From JASHPR01 sp963844655 (GTDB lineage Bacteria; Actinomycetota; Actinomycetes; Streptosporangiales; Streptosporangiaceae), in the NCBI GenBank assembly GCA_963844655.1, contig CAWJPA010000007.1, positions 1,674,001 through 1,738,000 on the forward strand: DNA of 64,000 nucleotides, written 5' to 3'. Under the pieces are notes generated by a model, which searched no databases, was not told the DNA's origin, and saw nothing but the letters and a program-made list of their open reading frames with translations. This document shows positions 6,568-15,866 of this stretch, piece after piece; position 1 is the first letter of the stretch; every line of letters starts with the position of its first letter. A program made the translations under genes and the position numbers.

Positions 6568-8219
6568 GCGGTCGGCGTTCGGGCGGCGTCCTCCAGGCCG
6601 AGTTCGGCCACCGATGTCTCGCGCATCTTGAACTTCTGCACCTTGCCGGTGACGGTCATCGGGAACTCCTCCGTGAACCGCACGTACCGCGGGATCTTGT
6701 AGTGCGCGATCTTGCCGCGGCAGAAGCCCATGACGTCCTCACCGGTCAGCTCCGCGCCGGGACGGAGCTTCACCCAGGCGCACAGCTCCTCGCCGTACTT
6801 CTCGTCCGGCACCCCGATCACCTGGACGTCCTCGATCGAGGGGTGGGTGTAGAGGAACTCCTCGACCTCGCGCGGGTAGACGTTCTCGCCGCCGCGGATG
6901 ACCATGTCCTTGATCCGGCCCACGATGTTCAGGAAGCCAGCGGCGTCCATCACGGCCAGGTCCCCGGTGTGCATCCAGCGCGCGGCGTCGATTGACTCCG
7001 CGGTCTTCTCCGGCTCGTTCCAGTACCCGAGCATCACCGAGTAGCCCCGGGTGAACATCTCGCCTGGCTCGCCGCGGGGCAGCACCAGCCCGTTGTCCGG
7101 GTTCACGACCTTGACTTCGACGTGCGGGTGCACCCGGCCGACCGTCGACACCCGCCGGTCGGTGTCATCGTCGGGCCTAGTCTGGCAGGACACCGGCGAC
7201 GTCTCCGTCATCCCGTACGCGATCGTGACCTCGGACATGTGCATCTCGCTGACCACCCGCTTCATGACCTCGACCGGGCAGGGCGAGCCCGCCATGATCC
7301 CGGTCCGCAGCGTGGACAGGTCGTACGTGCCGAAATCGGGCAGGCCGAGCTCGGCGATGAACATCGTCGGCACCCCGTACAGCGAGGTGCACCGCTCGTC
7401 CTGGACCGCGCGCAAGGTGGCCGCCGGGTCGAAGCCCGGCGCTGGGATCACGATGCAGGCGCCGTGCGTGGTGCAGGCCAGGTTGCCGAGCACCATCCCG
7501 AAGCAGTGGTAGAACGGCACCGGGATGCAGACCCGGTCCAGCTCGGTGTACGCGCACATCTCGCCGATGAAGAAGCCGTTGTTCAGGATGTTGTGGTGGG
7601 AGAGCGTCGCGCCCTTGGGGAAGCCGGTCGTGCCGCTGGTGTACTGGATGTTGATGGCGTCATCGAAGGCCAGGCTCGCCTCGCGCTGCGCTAGCGCGTC
7701 GCTGCCGGCCGCGGCCGAGCCCGCCGCGAGCAGCCCGTCCCACTCCGGTGTGCCGACGTAGATCACCCGCTCCAGGTCGGCCAGGTCGTCGCGCACATCG
7801 TCGATCATGGCGCGGTAGTCGCTGGTCTTGAAGCTCTCCGCGCTGACCAGGAGCCGGATCCCGGACTGGCGCAGCACGTAGGCGAGTTCATGACCGCGGT
7901 AGGCCGGGTTGATGTTGACCAGGATCGCGCCGATTTTTGCGGTCGCGTACTGGAGCAGGACCCACTCGGCGCAGTTGGGAGCCCAGATGCCGACCCGGTC
8001 GCGGGCCTGGATCCCGGCCTCGATCAGGCCGCGGGCGAGGGCGTCGGTGTCGGCGTCGAACTCGCGGTAGGTCCAGCGACGGCCGCTCGGCACGTCCACC
8101 ACCGCCTCGTTGTCGCCGAACGCCGCGGCCACACGGCGCAGGTTGGCCCCGATGGTCTCGCCGAGCAGCGCGGTAGCCGAGGTGCCGTGGCTGTAGGAAA
8201 GCTGGATTCCACCGGACAT
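6564..8219 (-). CDS. Fatty-acyl-CoA ligase (AMP-binding, ANL superfamily)
   Basis: A 551-residue adenylate-forming enzyme that would activate a carboxylic acid to its acyl-CoA with ATP. The phosphate loop YTSGTTGFPKG is at residues 193-203. A YGMTETSP motif, WMHTGDLAVMD, GRIKDMVIRGGENVYP and the C-terminal catalytic lysine region TGKVQKFKMRE are all present in order. It resembles the medium/long-chain FadD-type enzymes; the chain-length preference is not readable. AGAGGA lies upstream of the ATG. It is transcribed alone and convergent with the TetR gene. Confidence 0.9.
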   Translation of the reverse strand: MSGGIQLSYSHGTSATALLGETIGANLRRVAAAFGDNEAVVDVPSGRRWTYREFDADTDALARGLIEAGIQARDRVGIWAPNCAEWVLLQYATAKIGAILVNINPAYRGHELAYVLRQSGIRLLVSAESFKTSDYRAMIDDVRDDLADLERVIYVGTPEWDGLLAAGSAAAGSDALAQREASLAFDDAINIQYTSGTTGFPKGATLSHHNILNNGFFIGEMCAYTELDRVCIPVPFYHCFGMVLGNLACTTHGACIVIPAPGFDPAATLRAVQDERCTSLYGVPTMFIAELGLPDFGTYDLSTLRTGIMAGSPCPVEVMKRVVSEMHMSEVTIAYGMTETSPVSCQTRPDDDTDRRVSTVGRVHPHVEVKVVNPDNGLVLPRGEPGEMFTRGYSVMLGYWNEPEKTAESIDAARWMHTGDLAVMDAAGFLNIVGRIKDMVIRGGENVYPREVEEFLYTHPSIEDVQVIGVPDEKYGEELCAWVKLRPGAELTGEDVMGFCRGKIAHYKIPRYVRFTEEFPMTVTGKVQKFKMRETSVAELGLEDAARTPTA

Positions 8220-8372
8220 GACTCATCCTCTGCGGTTCTGGGTCGCTGCGTATGCTGCGTTCTGGCTCTTAGTGTGAATGCCCGGGTCAGTCCGCCGTCA
8301 AGCTGTGGTGCGGCAGTCACCGCGCGGGGTTACTGTCTAGGTAAGAGCTCGTCATCCTCCCCGGAGCGACAA

Positions 8373-8804
8373 ATGGGGATGTGGATCATCTGGTTGATCG
8401 TAGCCGCGGTGCTCGGCCTCGCCGAGGTCCTCACCGCGACGCTGGCCTTTGGGCTGGTTGCGGTCGCCGCGCTGGTGGGCGCCGGGGTCGGTGCCGCCGG
8501 GGGGAACGTGGCCCTTCAGTTCGGCGCTTTCGCTGTCGCCTCGGCGGCCGGCCTGGGGGTCGCCCGGCCGTTCGCGATGCGCCACATCAGGCAGCCGCCG
8601 CTGCTGCGCACCGGGACCGCCGCCCTGGTCGGACGGCCTGCGTATGTCCTCGAGGAGGTCACCGCGCAGAGCGGGCGGGTCCGGATAGGTGGCGAGGAGT
8701 GGTCGGCACGGCCCTACGACGAGACCCTGGTGATCCCCGCGGGTTCCACCGTCGATGTACTTCAGATTGAGGGCGCCAAGGCCCTCGTTTACCCTCGGGA
8801 GTAG
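8373..8804 (+). CDS. NfeD family membrane protein
   Basis: A 143-residue protein with two or three N-terminal membrane segments (about residues 3-65) and a C-terminal OB-fold-like domain with LVGRPAYVLEEVTAQSGRVRIGGEEWSARP-type content (short NfeD class). NfeD proteins partner SPFH/stomatin-like proteins in membrane microdomains, and here the SPFH gene follows 2 bp downstream, which supports the call. GGAG sits 6 nt upstream of the ATG. A second in-frame ATG two codons later is also possible. Confidence 0.88.
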   Translation: MGMWIIWLIVAAVLGLAEVLTATLAFGLVAVAALVGAGVGAAGGNVALQFGAFAVASAAGLGVARPFAMRHIRQPPLLRTGTAALVGRPAYVLEEVTAQSGRVRIGGEEWSARPYDETLVIPAGSTVDVLQIEGAKALVYPRE

Positions 8805-8806
8805 CC

Positions 8807-10036
8807 ATGGAACTGGCTGTCCTTATTGTCGGGGTGGTCTTCGTTATACTGATCGCCCTGTTCACGGTCAAGACGGTGCGGATCGTGCCGCAGGCCCGGG
8901 CCCGCAACGTGGAGCGTCTCGGCAGGTACCGCAAGACGCTGGAGCCCGGGATGAACGTGATCATCCCGTTCATCGACCGGGTGAAGCCGCTGATCGACCT
9001 CAGGGAGCAGGTGGTTTCGTTCCTGGGCCAGCCGGTGATCACCGAGGACAACCTGGTGGTGAAGATCGACACCGTGCTGTTCTTCCAGGTCACCGACCCG
9101 CGGGCGGCCGACTACGAGATCGTCAACTACATCCAGGCGATCGAGCAGCTCACTGCGACCATGCTGCGCAGCGTGATTGGCTCTATGGACCTGGAGGTGA
9201 CCCTGACCTCGCGCGACAAGATCAACACCATGCTGCGCGGCGTGCTGGACGACGCGTCAGGCAAGTGGGGGATCCGGGTGACCCGGGTCGAGATCAAGGC
9301 GATCGACCCGCCGAAGAGCGTCATTGACGCGATGGAAAAGCAGATGCGGGCCGAGCGGGAGAAGCGGGCCGCGATCCTCAACGCCGAGGGCGTCAGGCAG
9401 GCGCAGATCCTCACCGCGGACGGCGACAAGCAGGGCAACGTGCTGCGCGCCGAGGGCGAGAAGCAGAGCGCGATCTTGAAGGCCGAGGGCCAGGCCACGG
9501 CGATCAGCGCCGTGTTCCAGTCCATCCACGACAACGATCCCGACCCCAAGCTGCTCGCCTACCAGTACCTGCAGACGCTGCCGCAGCTCTCCCAGGGCCC
9601 CGGCAACACGGTCTGGATGATCCCGAGCGAGCTGACCAGCGCGCTGAAGATGCTGAGCTCGGCGTTCGAGGGGCCCGGCGGCAGCCGGGATGCGGCGGCC
9701 GGTCCCGGTGCCGAGACCGGCCCTGCCCCGGGCGGGAACGGCCTCGCGGAGGCCTGGACGCGTCGCGTCCGGGTGCCGGGCCAGGCGGGCCCGGCCGAGG
9801 TGGCTGGTGCCGCGGAGCTGGCTGGTGAGCCCGGTACGGGCGAGGTGACCGCCGTCGCGGCGGCGGAGGATGCCGCGGAGCTGGCGAGCGCGGGCGCAGG
9901 CGATGCTGCCGAGCTGGCCAGTGCGGGGGCAGCCGACGCCGCGGAACTGGCGAGTCAGCCCGGTGCGGAGGAAGTCACGGCTGCGGCGGAAGCAGCAGCG
10001 GCCGCAGCGAAGGGCCTGAGCGGCCTGGGGACCTGA
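8807..10036 (+). CDS. SPFH/band-7 (stomatin-like) protein with Ala-rich repeat tail
   Basis: A 409-residue protein: one N-terminal membrane helix (about 3-23), an SPFH domain with VPQARARNVERLGRYRKTLEPG and VTRVEIKAIDPPKSV (about 25-180), and a long coiled-coil helix with repeated AEGxKQ-type units (about 190-250). The last 120 residues are low-complexity, Ala/Gly/Glu-rich, with repeats of the type DAAELASAGA. It would form large oligomeric rings at the membrane and organise microdomains, together with the NfeD protein encoded immediately upstream. The tail is longer than usual for the slipin group. Confidence 0.9.
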   Translation: MELAVLIVGVVFVILIALFTVKTVRIVPQARARNVERLGRYRKTLEPGMNVIIPFIDRVKPLIDLREQVVSFLGQPVITEDNLVVKIDTVLFFQVTDPRAADYEIVNYIQAIEQLTATMLRSVIGSMDLEVTLTSRDKINTMLRGVLDDASGKWGIRVTRVEIKAIDPPKSVIDAMEKQMRAEREKRAAILNAEGVRQAQILTADGDKQGNVLRAEGEKQSAILKAEGQATAISAVFQSIHDNDPDPKLLAYQYLQTLPQLSQGPGNTVWMIPSELTSALKMLSSAFEGPGGSRDAAAGPGAETGPAPGGNGLAEAWTRRVRVPGQAGPAEVAGAAELAGEPGTGEVTAVAAAEDAAELASAGAGDAAELASAGAADAAELASQPGAEEVTAAAEAAAAAAKGLSGLGT

Positions 10037-10091
10037 CCCGGGACCGGCCTGACCCCCGCCTGCCCCTGGCCTCTCCTCCCGGCGCCGGACG

Positions 10092-11294
10092 TCAGCGCGC
10101 CGGAGTGAAGGCCAGGGGCAAGCGGACCGGGCCGGTGTTGCCGGAATCGGGCAGCCAGCTGGCCTCGCCGTCGACGCGCGGCTCTCGCATCCGGCGGGCC
10201 AGCAGCGGCAGCGCCTCGGCCATGTCCGTCCGGGCGACGTAGTGGCCGATGCAGTGGTGGATCCCGGCGCCGAAGCCGAAGTGCGGCTTGCGCTTGGCGG
10301 TGATGTCGAAGCCAGCGGGCCTGAACGCGCGCGGGTCGGTGCCCGCGCACTGGGCGAACAGGTGCACGGTCGTGCCCGCGGCGATGCCAAGGCCGTCGAA
10401 CGTGAAGTCCTCCAGGGCCTCCCTGGTGACCCACGTGGCGGTGGGGTTCACCCGCATGACCTCCTCCACGGCCGCGCGGCCGAGCTCGGGACGCTCGGCG
10501 AGCAACCGCCATTGGTCCGGGTGGGCCAGGAACGTCTGCATGGCCAGGCCGAGCTGGTTACGCGTGGTGTCGTAGCCGCCGAAAATCAGCAGGACCAGGC
10601 CGTCGCGCAGCTCGTCGTCGCTGAGGCCGCCGTCCTCGCCGGTCGCCCGCGTGAGCGCACTGACCACATCGCCGCGGTCATGACGGCGCCGGTCCGCGAC
10701 CAGCTCGTCGGCGTAGCCGTACAGGCTGGCCAGCGCCTGCTCGATCCGGGGCAGGTCCTCGCGCAGCGTGACCCCGAGCGCGAGCCCGATCACCGCCGAG
10801 TCCCTGGCGATCGTGGCGGCCTCCGTCTCGGGGAGGCCGAGCATGATCGCGATGACCCGGGCCGCGTACGGGGACCCGAAGTCGGTGACGAACTCACACC
10901 GGCCCGTGCCGGCGAAGCCGTCGGCCAGCCCGGCCGCCAGGTCCCTGAACCTGGGCACCAGCGTGGTGACCAGCCGGGGCGAGAAGGCCGGGTTCATGAG
11001 CTGGCGCACCCGGTGGTGCTCCTCGCCCTCCAGGTTCAGCAGCCAGGTCGCCCACCACCGGGCGAACAGCCCGGCGGTGACCCCGTTGTGCGCGGGCCAG
11101 GCCACGCTGCCCTGCCGCAGCTTCGGGTGCTTGGCCAGCCGGCTGACCTGGTCATAGCGCAGCACGGCCAGCCCGTAGTTGGTGCGCGCGTACCAGCTCA
11201 GCTCGCGGGCCGCGTGGACCTCAGCGGACTTGATCGAGAAGCCCGGGCGGGTGATGTCGAAGTAGGGGACGGCGCCGGTCAGGCTCGCGGTCAT
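10092..11294 (-). CDS. Cytochrome P450
   Basis: A 400-residue soluble P450 of the bacterial type. The I-helix motif GGYDTT is at residues 239-244 (Gly-Tyr instead of the more usual Ala-Gly/His), ExxR is in EEVMR at 277-281, and the heme loop FGFGAGIHHCIG is at 339-350 with Cys348 as thiolate ligand. The ferredoxin and reductase partners are not adjacent. It is divergent from an IclR regulator, which is the obvious candidate controller. The substrate is unknown. GGAG lies 6 nt before the ATG. Confidence 0.92.
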   Translation of the reverse strand: MTASLTGAVPYFDITRPGFSIKSAEVHAARELSWYARTNYGLAVLRYDQVSRLAKHPKLRQGSVAWPAHNGVTAGLFARWWATWLLNLEGEEHHRVRQLMNPAFSPRLVTTLVPRFRDLAAGLADGFAGTGRCEFVTDFGSPYAARVIAIMLGLPETEAATIARDSAVIGLALGVTLREDLPRIEQALASLYGYADELVADRRRHDRGDVVSALTRATGEDGGLSDDELRDGLVLLIFGGYDTTRNQLGLAMQTFLAHPDQWRLLAERPELGRAAVEEVMRVNPTATWVTREALEDFTFDGLGIAAGTTVHLFAQCAGTDPRAFRPAGFDITAKRKPHFGFGAGIHHCIGHYVARTDMAEALPLLARRMREPRVDGEASWLPDSGNTGPVRLPLAFTPAR

Positions 11295-11398
11295 GGGGGC
11301 TCCGGTCTGCAGGCGGCTCAGGCACTGAGCTTAAGCAGAGGTATCGCCGTAGTATTGCTGCGGCAAATGTTCTCCATCAGGATCGCAGGACGCGGCAC

Positions 11399-12253
11399 AT
11401 GGGAAGAGATGGGCTCTCGGTCATCGAGAAGGCCGCCGCGATCATCGAGCGCTTCCTGGAGGAACGGGCCACGTCGCTGTCCTTCAACGAGATCCTGTCC
11501 GGCACCCAGCTGAGCCGGGCCACCGTGCACCGCCTGCTCTCGGAGATGACCGAGCATGCCCTGCTGGCCCAGGCCGCGCAGCGCGATGAGTACCGGCTGG
11601 GCCCGCTGCTGGTGTCCGCCGGGGCCCTGGCCCAGCAGCTCGACAGCGCCGCGGCCCGGGCGATGCCGCGCATGGAGCTGCTGCGCGACCAGTTCGGCGA
11701 GACCATCCTGCTGGCGGAGTTCCAGGCGAACGCGGTCGTCCCGGTACACCGCCTGGACGGGCGGCACGAAATGCGGATGACCCAGGAGGTGGGCCGCCGG
11801 TACCCGGCGTACGCCGGGGCCACCGGGAAGGTGCTGCTCGCCTGGCTGGACGCGGTCGCGCTCACCGCCTATCTCGGCAACGTCCGCCCGGAGCCGCTCA
11901 CCAGCGCCACCGTCACCAGCGTCGAGGCCCTCCGCCTCGATCTCGGCCGGATCCGGCGCATCGGGGCCGCGGTGAGCCGGGGCGAGCGCGTGGCGGGTTC
12001 CATCGCCGTCTCCGCCCCGGTCTTCGACGCGCACGGCCGGTGCGCGGCCGCGCTCACGATCAGCGGCGTCGCGTCCCGCTGGTGCCGCGACCGCATGTTC
12101 ATCGCCGGGCAGGCGGTCGGCGCGGCCGCGGAGGCGGTGTCGATGGAGCTCGGGTACCGCGCCGCCCCGTCCGGGCCGCGCGCCGCCGACCTCAAGGACC
12201 CGGCCAGTGAGCCGTACCGCCTGCTGTCGGGCATGTGCGATGAGCTGTGGTGA
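11399..12253 (+). CDS. IclR-family transcriptional regulator
   Basis: A 284-residue regulator with an N-terminal winged helix (about residues 5-65, recognition region LSRATVHRLLSEM) and the C-terminal IclR effector domain, recognisable from YPAYAGATGKVLLAWL and the GERVAGSIAVSAPVFD segment. GCAGGA precedes the ATG with normal spacing. It is divergently arranged with the P450 gene across a 104-bp gap, so it probably regulates that gene and itself. The effector molecule is unknown. Confidence 0.9.
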   Translation: MGRDGLSVIEKAAAIIERFLEERATSLSFNEILSGTQLSRATVHRLLSEMTEHALLAQAAQRDEYRLGPLLVSAGALAQQLDSAAARAMPRMELLRDQFGETILLAEFQANAVVPVHRLDGRHEMRMTQEVGRRYPAYAGATGKVLLAWLDAVALTAYLGNVRPEPLTSATVTSVEALRLDLGRIRRIGAAVSRGERVAGSIAVSAPVFDAHGRCAAALTISGVASRWCRDRMFIAGQAVGAAAEAVSMELGYRAAPSGPRAADLKDPASEPYRLLSGMCDELW

Positions 12254-12270
12254 CCGCCTCCGGGCGGGGA

Positions 12271-13143
12271 TCACAGCCGGATAGCCAGGCCCAGGGTTAG
12301 CAGCACGCCGAACGCGAGCTGCAGCCGCCCGGTCTGCCCGAGCGCGGTGATCAGTCCCGGGCCTGAGGCGCCGTGGCGGACCAGCCGGACCGGCGCCAGC
12401 GCGAACGGCGCGGCGGCCAGGGCGATCAGGGCCAGCGGCGCGGCCGCGGCGATGGCGGCGGCCACGCAGAACGGAACCACGATGCACGCCACGTACAGCA
12501 GGCGGGTGCGGTGATCGCCCAGCACCACCGCGAGCGTCCTTTTGCCTGTCACCAGGTCGGTCGGGATGTCGCGCAGGTTGTTGATCACCAGCAGCGCGCA
12601 GGCGAGCAGGCCGACCGGGGCGGCCGCGGCCACCGCGAGCCAGGGCATCCGGCCCATCTGCACGTAGGCGGTGCCCGCCACCGCGGCCAGGCCGAAGAAC
12701 AGGAACACCGAGACCTCGCCCAGGGCCCGGTAGCCGTAGGGATGGCGGCCGCCGGTATAGAACCAGGCCGCGGCGACGGCCGCCGCGCCCAGCACCAGCA
12801 GCCACCATGAGGTCACCGCCGCGAGAACCAAGCCGGCCGCGCAGGCCACCGAGAAGCAGCCGAGCGCGGCGGCGAGCACCTGGCGGGGCGGGGCGAGGCC
12901 TGAGGCGACCAGCCGCACCGGACCGACCCGGCGCTCGTCGGTGCCCCGGATCCCGTCGCTGTAGTCGTTGGCGTAGTTGACGCCGACCTGCAGCGCCAGC
13001 GCGACCACCAGCGCCAGCGCGGCCCGCCAGGGGGAAAACCGGCCGTAGCCGACGGCGACGCCCGTGCCCACCACGACCGGGACGATCGCCGCGGGGAGCG
13101 TTCGGGGGCGAGCACCAGCCACCCAGTCCCGCGCTGCGGCCAC
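12271..13143 (-). CDS. menA: 1,4-dihydroxy-2-naphthoate polyprenyltransferase
   Basis: A 290-residue integral-membrane UbiA-superfamily prenyltransferase that attaches the isoprenoid tail in menaquinone biosynthesis. The first Asp-rich motif NDYSDGIRGTD is at residues 59-69, in the extended form characteristic of MenA. The second, NNLRDIPTD, is near residue 190 and is followed by GKRTLAVVLG. About eight to nine membrane helices are expected. The start is a GTG preceded by GGGAGG with short spacing. It is convergent with the IclR gene; other men genes are not in the window. Confidence 0.92.
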   Translation of the reverse strand: MAAARDWVAGARPRTLPAAIVPVVVGTGVAVGYGRFSPWRAALALVVALALQVGVNYANDYSDGIRGTDERRVGPVRLVASGLAPPRQVLAAALGCFSVACAAGLVLAAVTSWWLLVLGAAAVAAAWFYTGGRHPYGYRALGEVSVFLFFGLAAVAGTAYVQMGRMPWLAVAAAAPVGLLACALLVINNLRDIPTDLVTGKRTLAVVLGDHRTRLLYVACIVVPFCVAAAIAAAAPLALIALAAAPFALAPVRLVRHGASGPGLITALGQTGRLQLAFGVLLTLGLAIRL

Positions 13144-13223
13144 AGCCTCCCTCGATCCACTCCGTCTGCTGGTCAGCTGATCAGCGCAACACAGACTAAC
13201 CGCACCGAACTAACCGCACCGAA

Positions 13224-14006
13224 TCAGTCCCCCAGCGGCAGGGCGAGCAGTGCGGCGGCGTGGATCTCATCGATCTGCTCGGCGTCCAGCCGCCCGGCGC
13301 GGCTGGATCTGGCCTGGCGCCTGAGGTACTTGCGCAGCCTGCGGCCGGCGAACACGTCGACGCCGTCCATGCGCGACACGGTCCACGGGATCGTGGGCCC
13401 GTAGATCACCATCGCCGGGCGGACGCTGATCTCGCGCTCCAGCGTGGCGCTCAGATGGCGGGTGACCTCCGCGGCCTCCCACCGCGCGTGCCGCAGCCGC
13501 TCCTTCTGGCTGTAGGGGCCGTGGTAGAGCACGCCGCCGGAGACGTTCCGCACCGGCAGCCTGCGGTCCCAGCGCTCCGAGTCCAGCGCGAACACGCCCG
13601 GGGGCCCGATCACGAGGTGGTCGATCACCGCGTCGCTGCCCGGGATCGCGCGGTTGTGCAGCGCGACGTACCCGGCCGGCCGGGCCAGCATCAGGCGCCG
13701 CCGGGTGCGCCGCTGCGCGGACGTGACCCGGACCGCCGCCGGGATCACAGACGTGGTCCGCGACCGGTAGACCGTGTCGGCGATGGCCACGACGGCCGCG
13801 GCGGTCAGCCCCAGCCGCCAGTCCTGCCAGACCCCGACCGCGATCCCGGCCACCGCGGCCATTACCGCGCGGCCGATCCAGATAGGCAGCCGCGGGTCGC
13901 TGGCCAGGCTGCCGAAAATCAGGCGCGGGAGTGGGACCTCGTCCCAGCCCCGGGCCGAGCCCGCCGGTTCGGTCCCTTTTGTCTCCGTTCCGGTTTCCCG
14001 GTCCAC
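13224..14006 (-). CDS. NERD-domain membrane protein
   Basis: A 260-residue protein with one or two membrane segments at about residues 45-80, followed by a NERD (nuclease-related) domain. The latter is recognisable by IDHLVIGPPGVFALDSERWD, where the D-x-L-V...GPxGVF pattern is conserved, and by a later helix with ARWEAAEVTRHL. Such proteins are common in actinobacteria and their function is unresolved. The usual catalytic D/E-x-K arrangement is not clear here (SER rather than a Lys after the conserved strand), so nuclease activity should not be assumed. The start is GTG. Confidence 0.8.
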   Translation of the reverse strand: MDRETGTETKGTEPAGSARGWDEVPLPRLIFGSLASDPRLPIWIGRAVMAAVAGIAVGVWQDWRLGLTAAAVVAIADTVYRSRTTSVIPAAVRVTSAQRRTRRRLMLARPAGYVALHNRAIPGSDAVIDHLVIGPPGVFALDSERWDRRLPVRNVSGGVLYHGPYSQKERLRHARWEAAEVTRHLSATLEREISVRPAMVIYGPTIPWTVSRMDGVDVFAGRRLRKYLRRQARSSRAGRLDAEQIDEIHAAALLALPLGD

Positions 14007-14131
14007 GTATCACAGCGTAATCGAGTAAATACGCCGCGGCCATGGAGACCCACGATTACGTGGGGCCGCCCCCCGGTAGACCGCGAGGCGGGGTACGTCT
14101 ACTGTTCGGTAAGGTGACGCAGATTCATGAC

Positions 14132-15544
14132 ATGACCGTGATTGAGCAGGCTGCCGCCATTCGGGCCGGCGAGCTGTCTCCGGTCGAGATCACCGACCAT
14201 TACCTGGACCGCATCGAGCGCCACTCCGACGAGGTCGGGGCGTTCTACACGGTAACGGCCGACCTGGCCCGCCAGGAGGCGGCCAAGGCGGAGCAGGCCG
14301 TAGCCCAGGCGGCCGGGGACGAGCGCGAGGCGCTGCCGCCCTTGATCGGGATCCCGATCCCGATCAAGGACCTGAACATGGTCGCGGGCGTGCGCATGAC
14401 CTTCGGCAGCACGATCTTCGCTGACAACATCGCGGACGCCGACGACTACGTGGTCGCCGCCCTCCGCGCGGCCGGTGCCGTGATCACGGGCAAGACCGCG
14501 ACACCCGAGTTCGGCCTGCCCTGCTACACCGAGACCAGGATCGGGCCGCCGGCCCGGACCCCGTGGGACCTGAGCCGGTCGGCCGGCGGCTCCAGCGGCG
14601 GTGCCGCCGCCGCGGTCGCGGCCGGGCTGGCCCCCGCGGCCCAGGGCAGCGACGGCGGGGGATCGATCCGGATCCCGTCCAGCGTCTGCGGGCTGTTCGG
14701 CATCAAGGCCACCCGGGGCCGGGTCTCCGGCGGGCCGCTGTTCCCTGACCTGTCCGGCCTGGCCATCGACGGCCCGCTCACCCGTACGGTCGCAGACGCG
14801 GCGCTGCTGCTCGACGTGATGGCCGGCAACCACCTGGGCGACATGTACACGCTGCCGCCGCTGCCCCCCGGCGAGACGTTCCTCGGCCACGCCCGCCGCG
14901 AGCCGGGCCGGCTGCGGATCGGCCGGTCCCTGCAGCACGCGGTCGAGGGCGCGGAGGTGCACCCGGACTGCGTGGCCGCGTACGAGGAGGCCAGCGCGCT
15001 GCTGGCCAGCCTCGGGCACGAAGTTGAGGACGTGGACATGCCGTTCGGCCCGGACGTGGTGCCGATGTTCGAGACGCTCTGGTACGGCATGGCCACGCTG
15101 GCCCCGATCGCTCCCGCCCAGGAGGAGCAGCTGCTGCCCATCACCCGCTACCTGCGGGGCCGGGGTGAGCAGGTCAAGGCCGGTGAGCTGATTTTCGCTC
15201 AGGCCTACCTGCAGGCCGTTACGCGAACTGCGCTGGAGAGCCTCAACGGCTACGACGCGGTGCTCTCGCCCACTCTGGCCTCGCCCCCGGTGCCGGTCGG
15301 TCACTTCGACGAGGTGGAACCCGCGGAGAACTTCGAGCGGCAGAAGCGGTTCACCCCCTACACCGCGCTGTACAACGTGTCCGGTCAGCCGGCCGTGAGC
15401 GTGCCGCTGCACTGGACCGAGGCCGGCCTGCCGATCGGCGTCATGCTGGCCGGCCGGATGGGGGAGGAGGCCACCCTGCTCTCGCTGTCGGCCCAGATCG
15501 AGGCCGCGCGCCCGTGGCGCGACCGCCATCCGCCGATCTGGTAA
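14132..15544 (+). CDS. Amidase (amidase signature family)
   Basis: A 470-residue amidohydrolase. The catalytic triad of the amidase signature family is visible: Lys in IPIPIKDLN, the cis-Ser in the GGSSGGAAAAVA stretch, and the nucleophilic Ser in SDGGGSIRIPSS. It would hydrolyse a carboxamide; the substrate cannot be assigned, and no gatA or gatC partner is adjacent, so it is not the tRNA amidotransferase subunit. The ATG at 14132 gives the expected family N-terminus; upstream in-frame starts at 14042 or 14114 add unrelated residues. Confidence 0.9.
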   Translation: MTVIEQAAAIRAGELSPVEITDHYLDRIERHSDEVGAFYTVTADLARQEAAKAEQAVAQAAGDEREALPPLIGIPIPIKDLNMVAGVRMTFGSTIFADNIADADDYVVAALRAAGAVITGKTATPEFGLPCYTETRIGPPARTPWDLSRSAGGSSGGAAAAVAAGLAPAAQGSDGGGSIRIPSSVCGLFGIKATRGRVSGGPLFPDLSGLAIDGPLTRTVADAALLLDVMAGNHLGDMYTLPPLPPGETFLGHARREPGRLRIGRSLQHAVEGAEVHPDCVAAYEEASALLASLGHEVEDVDMPFGPDVVPMFETLWYGMATLAPIAPAQEEQLLPITRYLRGRGEQVKAGELIFAQAYLQAVTRTALESLNGYDAVLSPTLASPPVPVGHFDEVEPAENFERQKRFTPYTALYNVSGQPAVSVPLHWTEAGLPIGVMLAGRMGEEATLLSLSAQIEAARPWRDRHPPIW

Positions 15545-15654
15545 CCCCGCCCCGCCGTGGCGGGATCCCCTATCCGCCCGCCTGGTGAAGCCCGGCCCGG
15601 CCCTGGCGGGATCCCCCGTCCGCCCGCCTGGTGAAGCCCGGCCCGGCCCTGGCT
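15545..15654. repeat. Intergenic tandem repeat, 46-bp period, about 2.4 copies
   Basis: The segment GGCGGGATCC recurs with a spacing of 46 bp and the segment GTGAAGCCCGGCCCGG recurs at the same spacing, after the amidase stop codon. The 322-bp stretch between the amidase and the lipoprotein gene holds this repeat and no supported gene. A variable-number repeat or an exported-transcript terminator region are possible readings. Confidence 0.7.
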
Positions 15655-15866
15655 GTGAATAGCTAAAGGGCGAATGGGGCACCCCGGGCATCCTGTGCGA
15701 ACAGGCAGGCCCTGTGCAGGTTCTGTTGAAGCTCGCCGGCGACATTGCTCTGCGTTGCCGGAATTCGGCAACCCGAGACCTGCCGAACCAGGCAGCTGAA
15801 AATGGCCGCCGCCCCGCCGGCCTGGCGCGGCGCCGGCCTTTCCCAGAACCGGTGGAGGACAGTGTC

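Noticed and set aside
11318..12808. 496-codon minus frame opposite the IclR gene and into menA
   Set aside because: Composition typical of shadow frames; the IclR and MenA frames carry clear family motifs.
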